Below, in pieces: positions 14,278 to 22,122 of a stretch of DNA of 22,707 nucleotides; the stretch's first letter is position 1; every line of letters starts with the position of its first letter. The translations under genes were made by a program, and so were the position numbers. The stretch comes from UBA11524 sp964391995 (GTDB taxonomy: Bacteria; Bacillota; Clostridia; Christensenellales; Aristaeellaceae). A model generated the notes under the pieces. It worked only from the letters and a program-made list of their open reading frames with translations. It was not told the origin of the DNA and did no database searches. The stretch covers positions 1 to 22,707 of the forward strand of contig CAYMOM010000019.1 of the NCBI GenBank assembly GCA_964391995.1, read 5' to 3'.

Positions 14278-16443
14278 TCACTTCTGGTAAATCAGGCTGC
14301 GGCTGATGCTGGGCGCATCGCTGCCGGCGGGATAGAAGGCAATGCGCTGCTGATCTATGACGATGATGCCTGTGGAGCCACGCAGCTGGCGCTGGCGCAG
14401 CAGCAGGAGCAGCAGCTTTTCCGTTATTTCCGGCCCGCCGCCACGGGCCAGGCAGTCCTTCCACAGGGTGAAGTGGCACCCCTCGCTCAAACGGGAGCAG
14501 AAGAAAGTTTGAGCGCTTTCCAGTACCTGGCCTTGCCCGCACACCGGGCAAACGGCACCTTCAACGGCCCTGCCCCTGGCGGTCAGCTTCTGCTGGCGCT
14601 TTTTGCGGCGCCCGTCATCCGGGAAGGTCACGGCGGCCTGGTTGTTCCGGGCATAGGTTACCAGGAAGGCGGAAAACCGGCGGATGCTTTCCATAAACTT
14701 ATCGGCATCCTGCTTGCCATCGGTAATGCGGTCCAGGGCCAGCTCCCACCGGCCGGTCATTTCCGGTGAGGCAATCTCCTGGGGCATGATGGCAATCAGC
14801 TGCACGCCCTTGTCCGTGGCCAGGATGGTCTTTCCCTTGCGCTGGGCGTAGCCTACCTGCATCAGCCGCTCAATGATGGCGGCCCTTGTGGCTGGGGTGC
14901 CGATGCCGCTGCCCTTCATCTGCCGCTGCAGCTCCTCGTCCTCCAGCTCCCGGCCGGCATTTTCCATAGCGGCAAGGAGCGATGCATCGTTGTGCTGGGG
15001 CGGCGGCTTGGTGGCGTCCTGCTTGATGGCGGTACCCGCCACGGTGCGCTTGTCACCGGCGGATAGCGGCGGCAGGGGAGCATCCTCCTCGGCGTCTGTC
15101 TTTTTCTTGCGGGTTTTTGGCGGATTGGCCAGGGGCGCCACGTCCCGCCAGCCGTTTTGGAGAATCACCCGGCCTGTGGTGCGGAAGCGGTGTTCCCCCA
15201 CCTGGGTGATGACCTTGGTGGCGTCATACTCGCAGGGCGGGTAGAAGGCAGCCAGCATCCGCCGGGCCACCAGGTCGTACAGCTGGCGCTCGTCCTCGGT
15301 AAAGGCGGAGGGATCCACCCGCTTGGCAGTGGGGATCAGCGCATGGTGGTCGGTGACCTTGGTTTCGTCCACCGTGCGCTTGCTGACGGGCAGCTTGCCG
15401 CCGGGCAGGGCAGGGGGTACCAGGGGCTGATAAGCCGCCGGCAGCAGCTTCATGGTCTGCACCACCCGGGGAACCATGTCCGGGGGAAGATAGCGGCTGT
15501 CGGTACGGGGATAGGTCAGCGCCTTGCGGGTTTCGTACAGGCTCTGGGCCAGCTTGAGGGTCTTCTCGGCGGTGAAGCCCAGCAGCTTGTTGGCGTCCCG
15601 CTGGAGGCTTGTCAGGTCGTACAGCTGGGGCGGCAGGTCGCGCTTGCGAGCGGTTTCGGCGGAAAGCACCGTGCCTGTCTGTCCCTTTACCTGGGCGGCA
15701 ATGGTCTTGGCGGTTTCCGCATTGGGCAGGTGGGTGTCCGGTTCCAGCTTTTCATCGAACCACATGCCCTTGTAGTCCCCAAAGTCTGCGGTCAGGGTGG
15801 CGTATTCCTCGGGCTTGAACTGCTCAATCTCCTGGCGGCGCTTCACCAGAATGGCCAGGGTGGGCGTTTGCACACGGCCTACGGAGAGCAGGGTGTCATA
15901 CTTCAGGGTAAAGGCCCGGGAGGCATTCATGCCCACCAGCCAGTCCGCCTGGGAGCGGCATTGGGCGCTGCGGTACAAGCCGGCGTAGCGTTCGCCCGGC
16001 TGAATGGTGCGGAAGCCTTCGGCAATGGCTTCGTCCGTCATGGAGGAAATCCACAGCCGGGATATGGGCTTGCGGCAGCCGCTTTTCTGATAGATGTAGC
16101 GGAAAATCAGTTCACCCTCCCGCCCGGCATCGGTGGCACAGATGACGCTGTCGGTTTCGGTGGCATTGATGAGGTTTTTCACCACCTGGTACTGGTCCCG
16201 GGTGGCGGGGATGACCTTCAGGGGGATGTTATCGGGCAGAATGGGCAGGGTTGCCATGCTCCACTTTTTGTATTTTTCGTCCAGCTCGTCCGGCTCGCAC
16301 AGGGTGACCAGGTGCCCAACTGCCCAGGTGACGGTGTACTTTTCGCCCACCAGGCAGCCTTTGCCCTGTTGGCGGCAGCCCAGCACCCGGGCAATATCCC
16401 GGCCCACGCTGGGCTTCTCCGCCACCACCACAATGCGTCCCAT
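14278..16443 (-). CDS. topB: DNA topoisomerase III (type IA)
   Basis: The protein is 721 aa and relaxes or decatenates DNA by single-strand passage. The TOPRIM domain has VVVAEKPSVGRDIA (Glu9) and CATDAGREGELIFR (Asp105 with Glu109/111). The active-site tyrosine is Tyr311 in ALTYPRTDSRYLP. SVGRVQTPTLAI (187-198) is also conserved. Near the C-terminus is a single four-cysteine zinc-ribbon-like site (Cys632, 635, 649, 656), followed by a basic tail that diverges. AAGGAGGG lies 7 nt before the ATG, so the start is firm. It has its own promoter just upstream and is probably a housekeeping copy rather than a plasmid-borne one, as no conjugation genes are nearby. Confidence 0.95.
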   Translation of the reverse strand: MGRIVVVAEKPSVGRDIARVLGCRQQGKGCLVGEKYTVTWAVGHLVTLCEPDELDEKYKKWSMATLPILPDNIPLKVIPATRDQYQVVKNLINATETDSVICATDAGREGELIFRYIYQKSGCRKPISRLWISSMTDEAIAEGFRTIQPGERYAGLYRSAQCRSQADWLVGMNASRAFTLKYDTLLSVGRVQTPTLAILVKRRQEIEQFKPEEYATLTADFGDYKGMWFDEKLEPDTHLPNAETAKTIAAQVKGQTGTVLSAETARKRDLPPQLYDLTSLQRDANKLLGFTAEKTLKLAQSLYETRKALTYPRTDSRYLPPDMVPRVVQTMKLLPAAYQPLVPPALPGGKLPVSKRTVDETKVTDHHALIPTAKRVDPSAFTEDERQLYDLVARRMLAAFYPPCEYDATKVITQVGEHRFRTTGRVILQNGWRDVAPLANPPKTRKKKTDAEEDAPLPPLSAGDKRTVAGTAIKQDATKPPPQHNDASLLAAMENAGRELEDEELQRQMKGSGIGTPATRAAIIERLMQVGYAQRKGKTILATDKGVQLIAIMPQEIASPEMTGRWELALDRITDGKQDADKFMESIRRFSAFLVTYARNNQAAVTFPDDGRRKKRQQKLTARGRAVEGAVCPVCGQGQVLESAQTFFCSRLSEGCHFTLWKDCLARGGGPEITEKLLLLLLRQRQLRGSTGIIVIDQQRIAFYPAGSDAPSISRSLIYQK

Positions 16444-16468
16444 GCTTCACCCTCCTTGCAATGCCCCT

Positions 16469-16496
16469 ATTATAGCACAATCCCGCCGAAAAGCAA
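16469..16496 (-). promoter_or_regulatory. sigma-A promoter for topB
   Basis: On the minus strand, TTGCTT (16491-16496) and a perfect TATAAT (16469-16474) are spaced by 16 nt. The -35 box falls in the loop of the inverted repeat at 16482-16504. Confidence 0.6.
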
Positions 16497-16504
16497 ACGG
16501 CGGG
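16482..16504 (-). other. GC-rich inverted repeat at the end of the cobalamin-uptake operon
   Basis: CCCGCCG (16482-16488) and CGGCGGG (16498-16504) form a 7-bp stem with a 9-nt loop, 8 nt after the S-component stop codon. No T-run follows on the minus strand, so it is a weak terminator candidate or an mRNA 3'-end stabiliser rather than a clear intrinsic terminator. Confidence 0.45.
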
Positions 16505-16512
16505 ACAGTGCG

Positions 16513-17199
16513 TCAGACTCCGTATTTGATTCGCACACGCTCCAGCTTTTCCCCGAAGGGACGGGCCAGGCACCAGAGAAAAAGCAGGTTGGACAAACTG
16601 TAAACGGCGGTGTAGGGCAGGGCGGTGACGATGGCGGAAAGGTACAGCGCCGGGCGGAAGCCGCCATCGTACCACAAAACCGTCCACACGTCCATCAGCA
16701 TGGAATATGTTATGCCGGCAAGAACGCCCCAGAAAAGCAGCAGCGGGCGGTGCTTTTTCAGCGGCTGGGCCAGCCAGCCGGAACACAGGCCCAGCAGGCC
16801 CAGAGCCAGCATCTGAAAGGGCGTCCACGGCCCCTGACCAAAGTAGAAGTTGGACAGAAGCGCCGCCATGGCCCCGGTGAGGAAGCCGCTTTCACCCCCG
16901 ATATACATGCCGGTGATGATGGTCAGTGCCGTGACGGGCTTGAAGAAGGGAATGAACCGGCCTGCCACGCACAGGGCGGTCATGCAGGATACCAGCACCA
17001 GCCGCCGGGAGCCTGTGAGCTTCCGCTCAAACCCGGTGAGAAACAGCACCGCCGCCAGTGCGGCCACACCAAAGGACACCAGCAGATGGCGCTTGCCGTC
17101 CACCACCGTGGCGCCCAGGGCCACCAAAAGGGGAATGCACACCAGGGGGATCGCCCACCGCAGCCAGTTGCGAAGGCGGGCATTGCGAATAACAATCAT
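16513..17199 (-). CDS. cbrT: ECF transporter S component, predicted cobalamin-specific
   Basis: The protein is 228 aa with about six membrane segments. It is the substrate-binding membrane subunit of an energy-coupling-factor importer. Family marks are TALCVAGRFIPFFKPVTALTI, GGESGFLTGAMAALLSNFYF and GQGPWTPFQM. The specificity call rests on context: it is the last gene of an operon led by a cobalamin riboswitch and encoding EcfT, fused EcfA and transcobalamin-like proteins. The symbol follows the predicted cobalamin ECF set CbrT/CbrU/CbrV and is from memory. The ATG at 17199 overlaps the ATPase stop codon by 4 nt (ATGA), so translation is coupled; GGCGG lies upstream. An in-frame start at 17229 is less likely. 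Confidence 0.82.
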   Translation of the reverse strand: MIVIRNARLRNWLRWAIPLVCIPLLVALGATVVDGKRHLLVSFGVAALAAVLFLTGFERKLTGSRRLVLVSCMTALCVAGRFIPFFKPVTALTIITGMYIGGESGFLTGAMAALLSNFYFGQGPWTPFQMLALGLLGLCSGWLAQPLKKHRPLLLFWGVLAGITYSMLMDVWTVLWYDGGFRPALYLSAIVTALPYTAVYSLSNLLFLWCLARPFGEKLERVRIKYGV

Positions 17200-18827
17200 G
17201 GTTCCGCCTTTCTGCCGTTGCGCTGGCACAGGGCGGCGGCATCCGCCAGGGTCACGGCGCCATCGTACTGCTCCCGGGTCATGCGGCTGGCAGCGGTGGT
17301 GTAGAAACTGTTGGAGCCAAAGAAGCTGCGGGGATCACCCTGGGAAATGACTTCCCCGCGGAAGAACAGGGCGCATCTGTCGGCACACAGGGCGGCGAAC
17401 TCCACATCGTGGGTGACGATCAAAAGCGCCATACCCTTGCTGCGCAGCTGATGAAGGATACCAATCAGCCGCAGTTTGGCGGCAGCGTCAATGCCCTTGG
17501 TAGGCTCGTCCAGCAGCAGGATGCGCGGCTCCGTTGCCAGCACCCGGGCCAGGGCCACCAGCTGCTGCTGGCCTCCGGAAAGGTCATAGGGGTGCATGTC
17601 CATCAGGGGCGAAAGGTCAAAGGGCAAAAGGTCAACGCCGGCCTGGGCATCCTTCAATTCCTCGTCCACGGTGTTGCGCAGGAACACCGTCTGCACGTCC
17701 TGGGGCAGAAGGGTCAGGCAACTGCGGTACAGGGATTGGTTGCGGTAGCTGCGCAGCGGCTTGCCGAAAAGGCGGATGCTGCCGTGGTGGGGTGCGTTCA
17801 GCCCGGCTGCCACGGTGAGCGCGGTGGTTTTGCCGGAACCGTTGCCGCCCAGCAGGCAGAGAATCTCCCCCTGGTGCACCGTCAGCGTCAGGCCACGGAG
17901 CACATCCGGGGAGGTTTTCTCATAGCGGAAGAACACATCCTTCATTTCCAGCGCCGGTGCACCCGGGGCAGGCGCCGCGGCAGGCGGCAGGCTCCGGGTG
18001 CCGTTGCCGTAGCGGGCCACCAGGCTGCGGCCTTCGCGGATGCTCAGGGGGCAGGTGCCGCTTTCGCCTAAGGCATGATACAGCCTGGACGCGGCAGGCA
18101 TGGCGAACAGCAGCTCAGGCTTCTCCGCCAGGCTGGCGATGGCGTTCCGGGGAGTATCGTGGCACAGCAGGCGTCCGCCTTCCAGCACAAGCAGCTGATC
18201 GCACAGGGGAACAATGTCCTCCAGCCGGTGCTCGATGACCATCAGGGTCAGGCCCATGTCCCGGTTCAGCCGGCGGAGGGTGGCGATGAAGTCCGCTGCG
18301 GCAATGGGGTCCAGCTGGGCGGTTGGCTCGTCCAGCAGCAGCAACCGGGGCTGCATCACCATCACCGCAGCCAGGTTCAGCAGCTGCTTCTGCCCGCCGG
18401 AAAGGCTGCTGACGGGCTGGTCAAACCAGTCCTCCATGCCGAAGTAAGCGGCCATTTCCGCCACCCGCCGGGCGATTTCCTGCTGGGGCAGGCCCATGTT
18501 CTCCAGGCCAAAGGCCAGCTCGTGCCAGACTTTGTCCGTTACCAGCTGCTGCTCGGGCCGCTGCATCACATAGCCAACGGAGAAGGCGGATTCCCTGCCG
18601 GGCAGGTCTGCAAGGGGTGCGCCGCCCAGCAGGATGCGCCCCGTCTGGGTGCCCAGGGGTGCCAGCTCCCGCTTCAAAAGCCGCAGCAGGGTGGATTTTC
18701 CGCTGCCGGTGGCGCCGCAAACGCCGACAAATGCGCCGCTTTCCACCGAAAAGGAGATTTCCTGAAGGGCCGGCGCCTTGGCCCGGGGATAGGTGAAGGT
18801 CAGGCCCTGAACCTGGAGCAGTGCCAT
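17196..18827 (-). CDS. cbrU: ECF transporter fused double ATPase (EcfA-EcfA')
   Basis: The protein is 543 aa and holds two ABC ATPase domains in one chain, which power vitamin uptake. First domain: Walker A GATGSGKST (38-46), Q-loop Gln89, signature LSGGQ (142-146), Walker B LLLLDEPTAQLD (Asp166, Glu167), switch His200. Second domain: Walker A GGNGSGKTT (327-335), signature LSGGQ (416-420), Walker B LLLDEPTKGID (Asp440, Glu441), switch His473. Both sites look competent. A Pro/Ala-rich linker lies near 280-292. The ATG at 18827 has GGAGG 7 nt upstream; longer in-frame starts would lie well inside the EcfT gene. It overlaps the end of the EcfT gene by 28 bp. Specificity is inferred from the operon. 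Confidence 0.93.
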   Translation of the reverse strand: MALLQVQGLTFTYPRAKAPALQEISFSVESGAFVGVCGATGSGKSTLLRLLKRELAPLGTQTGRILLGGAPLADLPGRESAFSVGYVMQRPEQQLVTDKVWHELAFGLENMGLPQQEIARRVAEMAAYFGMEDWFDQPVSSLSGGQKQLLNLAAVMVMQPRLLLLDEPTAQLDPIAAADFIATLRRLNRDMGLTLMVIEHRLEDIVPLCDQLLVLEGGRLLCHDTPRNAIASLAEKPELLFAMPAASRLYHALGESGTCPLSIREGRSLVARYGNGTRSLPPAAAPAPGAPALEMKDVFFRYEKTSPDVLRGLTLTVHQGEILCLLGGNGSGKTTALTVAAGLNAPHHGSIRLFGKPLRSYRNQSLYRSCLTLLPQDVQTVFLRNTVDEELKDAQAGVDLLPFDLSPLMDMHPYDLSGGQQQLVALARVLATEPRILLLDEPTKGIDAAAKLRLIGILHQLRSKGMALLIVTHDVEFAALCADRCALFFRGEVISQGDPRSFFGSNSFYTTAASRMTREQYDGAVTLADAAALCQRNGRKAEP

Positions 18828-19663
18828 AGGAGTGCCTCCTTTCCTGCATGAATCATGGGCAGCAGCGCCAGCAGACTGTAAGCGGCATAGCCGATGCAGC
18901 TGCGGCGTGTAGGGCGCGGAAAGATGAATGCAGGGTAGTAGCTGATGCTCCGCCCGGAAAGGCCCCAAAGGGTCAGCGCCGCAAGCAGCAGGGTGCATGC
19001 AAGCAGTGCAGCATCATCCCTGGTGAAGCGGAACAGGGAGAACTGAGTTCGCCGCCCCAGGCCATAGCCACGGGCGGTCATGCTGTCGGCGGTGATGATG
19101 CCGTTTTCCAGCGCCCAGGTGACCATAACCGAGAATATCCGCAGCCCGCCGCGAAAGCTGTCCGCCACGTTGTCCTCCTTGTACAGGCCCAGGGCTTGCT
19201 GGCTTTGCTTCACCTTTCTGGCCTGCCGGCTGAACAGGGGGATATACCGCAGGGTCAGGGAGAGAAGCAGCGCCAGCCGGGGGGACAGGCCGCCCAGCAG
19301 GTACATGAGCCTGTCGCTGGTCATCATGCGGGAAAAGGCGCGCATCCACATGAGCACCCCGGTCACCATGCCGGCGGCAGATAGGCCGTACAGGCAGGCC
19401 TCCAGGGTGATGGGATTGCCGTTCAGTACAAAGAGCACGGTCTGCCCGTTGTGGTAGGTCAGCGGGTTCGCCAGCGCCATGCAGCAGAAGAGCAGCAGCG
19501 TCCACCCGTAGCCGCTGCGGATGCCCGCCATCAGGCAGGTGAACAGACCGCCGCACAGCGCCAGCGCCAGCAGCAAAGGATCCATGCTGAACATGGCCAG
19601 CGCCGCCGGGCACAAAAGGCACAGGGCGGCGGACAGGGGATTGCAGTCTGCCAGGGTGCGCAT
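18800..19663 (-). CDS. cbrV: ECF transporter transmembrane coupling component (EcfT)
   Basis: The protein is 287 aa. This membrane subunit links the S component to the ATPases. The coupling-helix region includes LSLTLRYIPLFSRQARKVKQSQ and the classic Ala-Arg-Gly signature in ADSMTARGYGLG. Hydrophobic segments occupy the N-terminal 110 residues and the region after about 215, where a late helix pair carries LLACTLLLAALTLWGLSG. The ATG at 19663 has AAGGAG 6 nt upstream. It starts 16 nt after the transcobalamin-like gene and overlaps the ATPase gene, so it is firmly in the B12 operon. Confidence 0.92.
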   Translation of the reverse strand: MRTLADCNPLSAALCLLCPAALAMFSMDPLLLALALCGGLFTCLMAGIRSGYGWTLLLFCCMALANPLTYHNGQTVLFVLNGNPITLEACLYGLSAAGMVTGVLMWMRAFSRMMTSDRLMYLLGGLSPRLALLLSLTLRYIPLFSRQARKVKQSQQALGLYKEDNVADSFRGGLRIFSVMVTWALENGIITADSMTARGYGLGRRTQFSLFRFTRDDAALLACTLLLAALTLWGLSGRSISYYPAFIFPRPTRRSCIGYAAYSLLALLPMIHAGKEALLWHCSRFRA

Positions 19664-19679
19664 GGCGATCTCCTTTCTG

Positions 19680-21089
19680 TTACAGGTCGCTGCCCATGCT
19701 GCGGGTGTAGTGCCAGGTGATCACGTCCCCATCCTGCAGAAGGTACTGGCTGCAGCCCACGCTGGCTGTCTCGCCGTTGACCTGGTACATCCAGCCGGAC
19801 AGGTCGCCATGGTCAAACTCGTACAGGTATTGGATCCCCGCCACATACCCGCTGCCGGACACATCCATCCGCAGCCCGCTGGCCTTGGCGGCACGGGTCA
19901 AAACATCCAGCACGGTATCACCCTGGCACAGGGGAAGGGTGGTTTGCTCCAGCAGCACGCCGTCCGCAGGGATATGCGCCGCCAGGCCTGCCACCGTATC
20001 GCAGCGGATGGACAGCGCCACGCTGCCGATAACGTCCGCCCGGGCGGTTTCTTCCGGGGTGTAATAGCTGCCGGCAGACTGGATATCCAGGCTGAACACG
20101 CCGCCAATCAGCAGGGCAGCCGCCAGCACTGCGGCGGCGTAGTTCTTCCAGCTGCGCTTGCGGAGCAGCGCCAGCACCAGGCAGGCTGCCAGCGCTGCAC
20201 CGGCAATGCTGATGGCTGCGATGGCCTGCCAGCCCGGGGAAGCAGTGTGCTTTTTCAGCAGAAAAATGCTGCCCTGCTCCATGTGCTGCCATGCCGCCTG
20301 GGCCAGATAACCCTGGGCGGCGGCTGTGGCGTTCCATTCACCGTTCAGGGTGTGGCAGTAGCCATCATCCAGGCGGTAGCGGTTCAGGCCATCCAGCACC
20401 GTGCAGCCGTTTTTGATAAAGCGGCTGTCCTGGGTGCAGTCAATGTTCAGGCAGCACAGGGCGATGAGAACCTGTGCGGTGCTTTCCGCATTGGATATGC
20501 CGTAGCTGGAGAAATCTCCATCCTCCAGCTGCCGCCGGGACAATAGGGACAGGGCAGCATCAATGGCACCTGCTATCCGGGCGTCCTCGCTGTGGGGCGC
20601 AAGTGCCTGCAGCACCATGGCGGTTACATCCACATCGGAAATGCTGCCGCTGACGGCCCAGCCGCCGTCCTCCAGCTGCATGGAGAGCAGCTGGCTCACC
20701 ACGCTGCCTGCCGTGTGGGTGCTGCTGGTGCAGCCGTTGTTCAGCAGGTGCAGCCCGAACACATAGCTCATGATACCCTGCTGGCCGATGGTGCCCTTCA
20801 TGGCGGCATTCACAAAGGCAGTGCTGTCGCCGGTGGCCAGCAGCGCTAAGGCATACTTCTGCCGGCTGGTGGCGGAGGACACCTGGTGTTCCGCCAGATA
20901 CTTCTCCAGGGCGGCGCGGTAGGCGGAAAAGTCATACTCGCCGGTCTGGCTCAGGGCCAGGATGTACCACTCGCTGCCCGCACCGGCGTTCCGGGTCAGC
21001 TCGCCGTTGATCCACGCCTGGGTATCCTCTGCCAGGGCAGAGGATACCAGCAGGCACAGGCAGACCAGAAGGGTCAGCAGTTTTTTCAT
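19680..21089 (-). CDS. Membrane-tethered transcobalamin-like protein (alpha-barrel lobe + DUF4430 lobe)
   Basis: The protein is 469 aa. A signal peptide (1-20, MKKLLTLLVCLCLLVSSALA) is followed by an alpha/alpha-barrel of the terpenoid-cyclase/prenyltransferase type (about 25-275) with repeats QLEDGGWAVSG, QLEDGDFSSYG and YRLDDGYCHTLNG. Two hydrophobic helices (about 287-309 and 317-335) with a basic RKRSWK turn come next. Last is a DUF4430 / transcobalamin C-terminal-like domain (about 352-463) with DTVLDVL, LSGWMYQVNGE and LQDGDVITWHYT. In animal transcobalamin and intrinsic factor the same two lobes clamp cobalamin. The predicted topology puts both lobes outside, joined by a membrane hairpin. 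It likely captures cobalamin or other corrinoids for the ECF importer. GGAG lies 6 nt before the ATG, inside the preceding gene's end. Confidence 0.85.
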   Translation of the reverse strand: MKKLLTLLVCLCLLVSSALAEDTQAWINGELTRNAGAGSEWYILALSQTGEYDFSAYRAALEKYLAEHQVSSATSRQKYALALLATGDSTAFVNAAMKGTIGQQGIMSYVFGLHLLNNGCTSSTHTAGSVVSQLLSMQLEDGGWAVSGSISDVDVTAMVLQALAPHSEDARIAGAIDAALSLLSRRQLEDGDFSSYGISNAESTAQVLIALCCLNIDCTQDSRFIKNGCTVLDGLNRYRLDDGYCHTLNGEWNATAAAQGYLAQAAWQHMEQGSIFLLKKHTASPGWQAIAAISIAGAALAACLVLALLRKRSWKNYAAAVLAAALLIGGVFSLDIQSAGSYYTPEETARADVIGSVALSIRCDTVAGLAAHIPADGVLLEQTTLPLCQGDTVLDVLTRAAKASGLRMDVSGSGYVAGIQYLYEFDHGDLSGWMYQVNGETASVGCSQYLLQDGDVITWHYTRSMGSDL

Positions 21090-21092
21090 GGA

Positions 21093-21770
21093 TTACTCCA
21101 CAGTAATGATGCACACCGGGGCCACCATGGTCATGCTTTCGCTGGTGGCGCTGATGGTGTACACACCGGCCTCGGCCAGGGTCAGGGAAACTTTGCCTTC
21201 CGCATCGGTGACCAGCTCAGTTGCCTCGCCGTTCACGGTGATGGCAGCACCTTCCACAGCCAGGGTGATGGGGGCGTAGCTCTCGTCAAAGCCGGCAGCG
21301 GACAGAGTCATTTCGGCAGCTTCGCCTGCCTTCACGGTCAGCATGGGGGCGTTGAAGAAGGTGTAGGTGTCAGACCAGGCGGTCAGGTCGGTATACACAA
21401 AGGCCTTCACATGGTCGCCTTCCTGCACGGGGTCCAGCAGGCTCCAGGCGGAAGCATCGTTCACATAGTAGCCATAGGAGCCGCCGTTCTCCACGTCCCA
21501 CAGCCGGGTCAGGGACAGGCCGTACTCGCTGTTTTCGGCCTTGTAGGCCTCGGCGCCCTTTTCGTGGTGGGCGGCGTGGGCGCACAGCAGCGCATCGTTG
21601 ATGGTCAGCGCGCCGTCCTCATCCGCATCGGTGACGGCTACGCTCTGGCAGGAAAGCACCATGGCGCCGGTATCATCGGTGATGGTGACAAACACATTGG
21701 CAGGCTCCACGGCCAGTGCGGTGGCAGCAGCAAACAGGAAAACCAGCAGCAGGCACAAGAACTTTTTCAT
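21093..21770 (-). CDS. Secreted DUF4430-like protein with Ca-binding-like loop and C-terminal beta domain
   Basis: The protein is 225 aa. A clear signal peptide (1-20, ending TALA) leads to a mature protein with no membrane anchor, lipobox or sortase motif. The region at about 24-137 resembles the DUF4430 / transcobalamin C-terminal type (GYYVNDASAW, VQEGDHVKAFVYTD). It contains a dockerin/EF-hand-like loop, DADEDGALTIND (48-59). The last 80 residues look like an Ig-like beta sandwich (TVKAGEAAEMTLSA, LAEAGVYTISATS). The ATG overlaps the stop of the small upstream gene (ATGA) and AGGAG lies 9 nt upstream. It ends 3 nt before the next gene. A role as a released or cell-wall corrinoid-capture factor is inferred from the riboswitch operon; no direct family function is known to me. 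Confidence 0.8.
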   Translation of the reverse strand: MKKFLCLLLVFLFAAATALAVEPANVFVTITDDTGAMVLSCQSVAVTDADEDGALTINDALLCAHAAHHEKGAEAYKAENSEYGLSLTRLWDVENGGSYGYYVNDASAWSLLDPVQEGDHVKAFVYTDLTAWSDTYTFFNAPMLTVKAGEAAEMTLSAAGFDESYAPITLAVEGAAITVNGEATELVTDAEGKVSLTLAEAGVYTISATSESMTMVAPVCIITVE

Positions 21771-21970
21771 TTCAAATCGCTCCTTTTCTTTGGCGGACGG
21801 GGTTCCTTCAGTCCGGCGGCTTCCAGGGCCCGTGGCCATGGCCCAAGAAAAGCCTTGATGCGGGCCCTTGTCGCCTGGTCGAAGTCGTCCTTCTTCGGCA
21901 GGCGGCGCAGCTCCAGGGCGCGGCCTTTCAGCTGCCCGATGGCCCATTGTACCTTTTCCTCGGGGGTCAC
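21767..21970 (-). CDS. Small HNH-repeat-like protein, first gene of the B12 operon
   Basis: The protein is 67 aa and opens MTPEEKVQWAIGQLKGRALE. The part PKKDDFDQATRARIKAFLGPW followed by PRALEAAGLKEP fits the homing-endonuclease-associated repeat (PF18780, HNH_repeat), whose typical ending is F-G-x-W-x-x-A-L-x-x-A-G-L. No nuclease domain accompanies it. The tail is basic (PRPPKKRS). The GTG at 21970 is chosen because GGGAGG lies 8 nt upstream; another GTG at 21979 directly abuts that site. It begins 18 nt after the terminator T-run and overlaps the next gene by 4 nt, so it is riboswitch-controlled. DNA binding is suggested by the repeat family only; its job here is unknown. Confidence 0.75.
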   Translation of the reverse strand: MTPEEKVQWAIGQLKGRALELRRLPKKDDFDQATRARIKAFLGPWPRALEAAGLKEPRPPKKRSDLK

Positions 21971-21987
21971 ACAGCACACCTCCCATC

Positions 21988-22023
21988 AAAAAAACGCCCC
22001 CAGCACAGCTGTTTGGAGAGCGC
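21988..22023 (-). terminator. Intrinsic terminator of the cobalamin riboswitch
   Basis: On the minus strand, a two-part stem (CGCTCT with GGGGCG, allowing G-T pairs, then CAGC-TGT-GCTG) is followed by a run of seven T (complement of 21988-21994). Its 5' side includes CCAAACAGCTGTG, which can instead pair with CACAGCTTGG (complement of 22102-22111) just after the aptamer. That pairing would serve as the antiterminator. Confidence 0.7.
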
Positions 22024-22050
22024 AACAGACCGCCGGCGCACACAAAAACA

Positions 22051-22095
22051 GAGTGCACCCAATACCCGCACGAAGGGGAACGATCGGCTGCACTC
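22051..22095 (-). other. Extra hairpin in the riboswitch expression platform
   Basis: GAGTGCA (22051-22057) and TGCACTC (22089-22095) form a perfect 7-bp stem closing a loop of about 31 nt, between the aptamer and the terminator. It may keep antiterminator and terminator strands in register. Confidence 0.5.
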
Positions 22096-22122
22096 CTCAC
22101 ACCAAGCTGTGTTAAACCTTCC

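Noticed and set aside
14278..16443. topB as a marker of an integrated conjugative element
   Set aside because: No relaxase, type IV secretion, integrase or attachment repeats are visible, and its neighbours are core genes.
15157..17304. Plus-strand 715-codon frame opposite topB and the S component
   Set aside because: It spans two well-supported minus-strand genes and their intergenic promoter and shows no domain.
17196..18998. 600-aa version of the fused ATPase starting at 18998
   Set aside because: The extra N-terminal residues are the EcfT gene read in another frame, and the GGAGG site supports the ATG at 18827.
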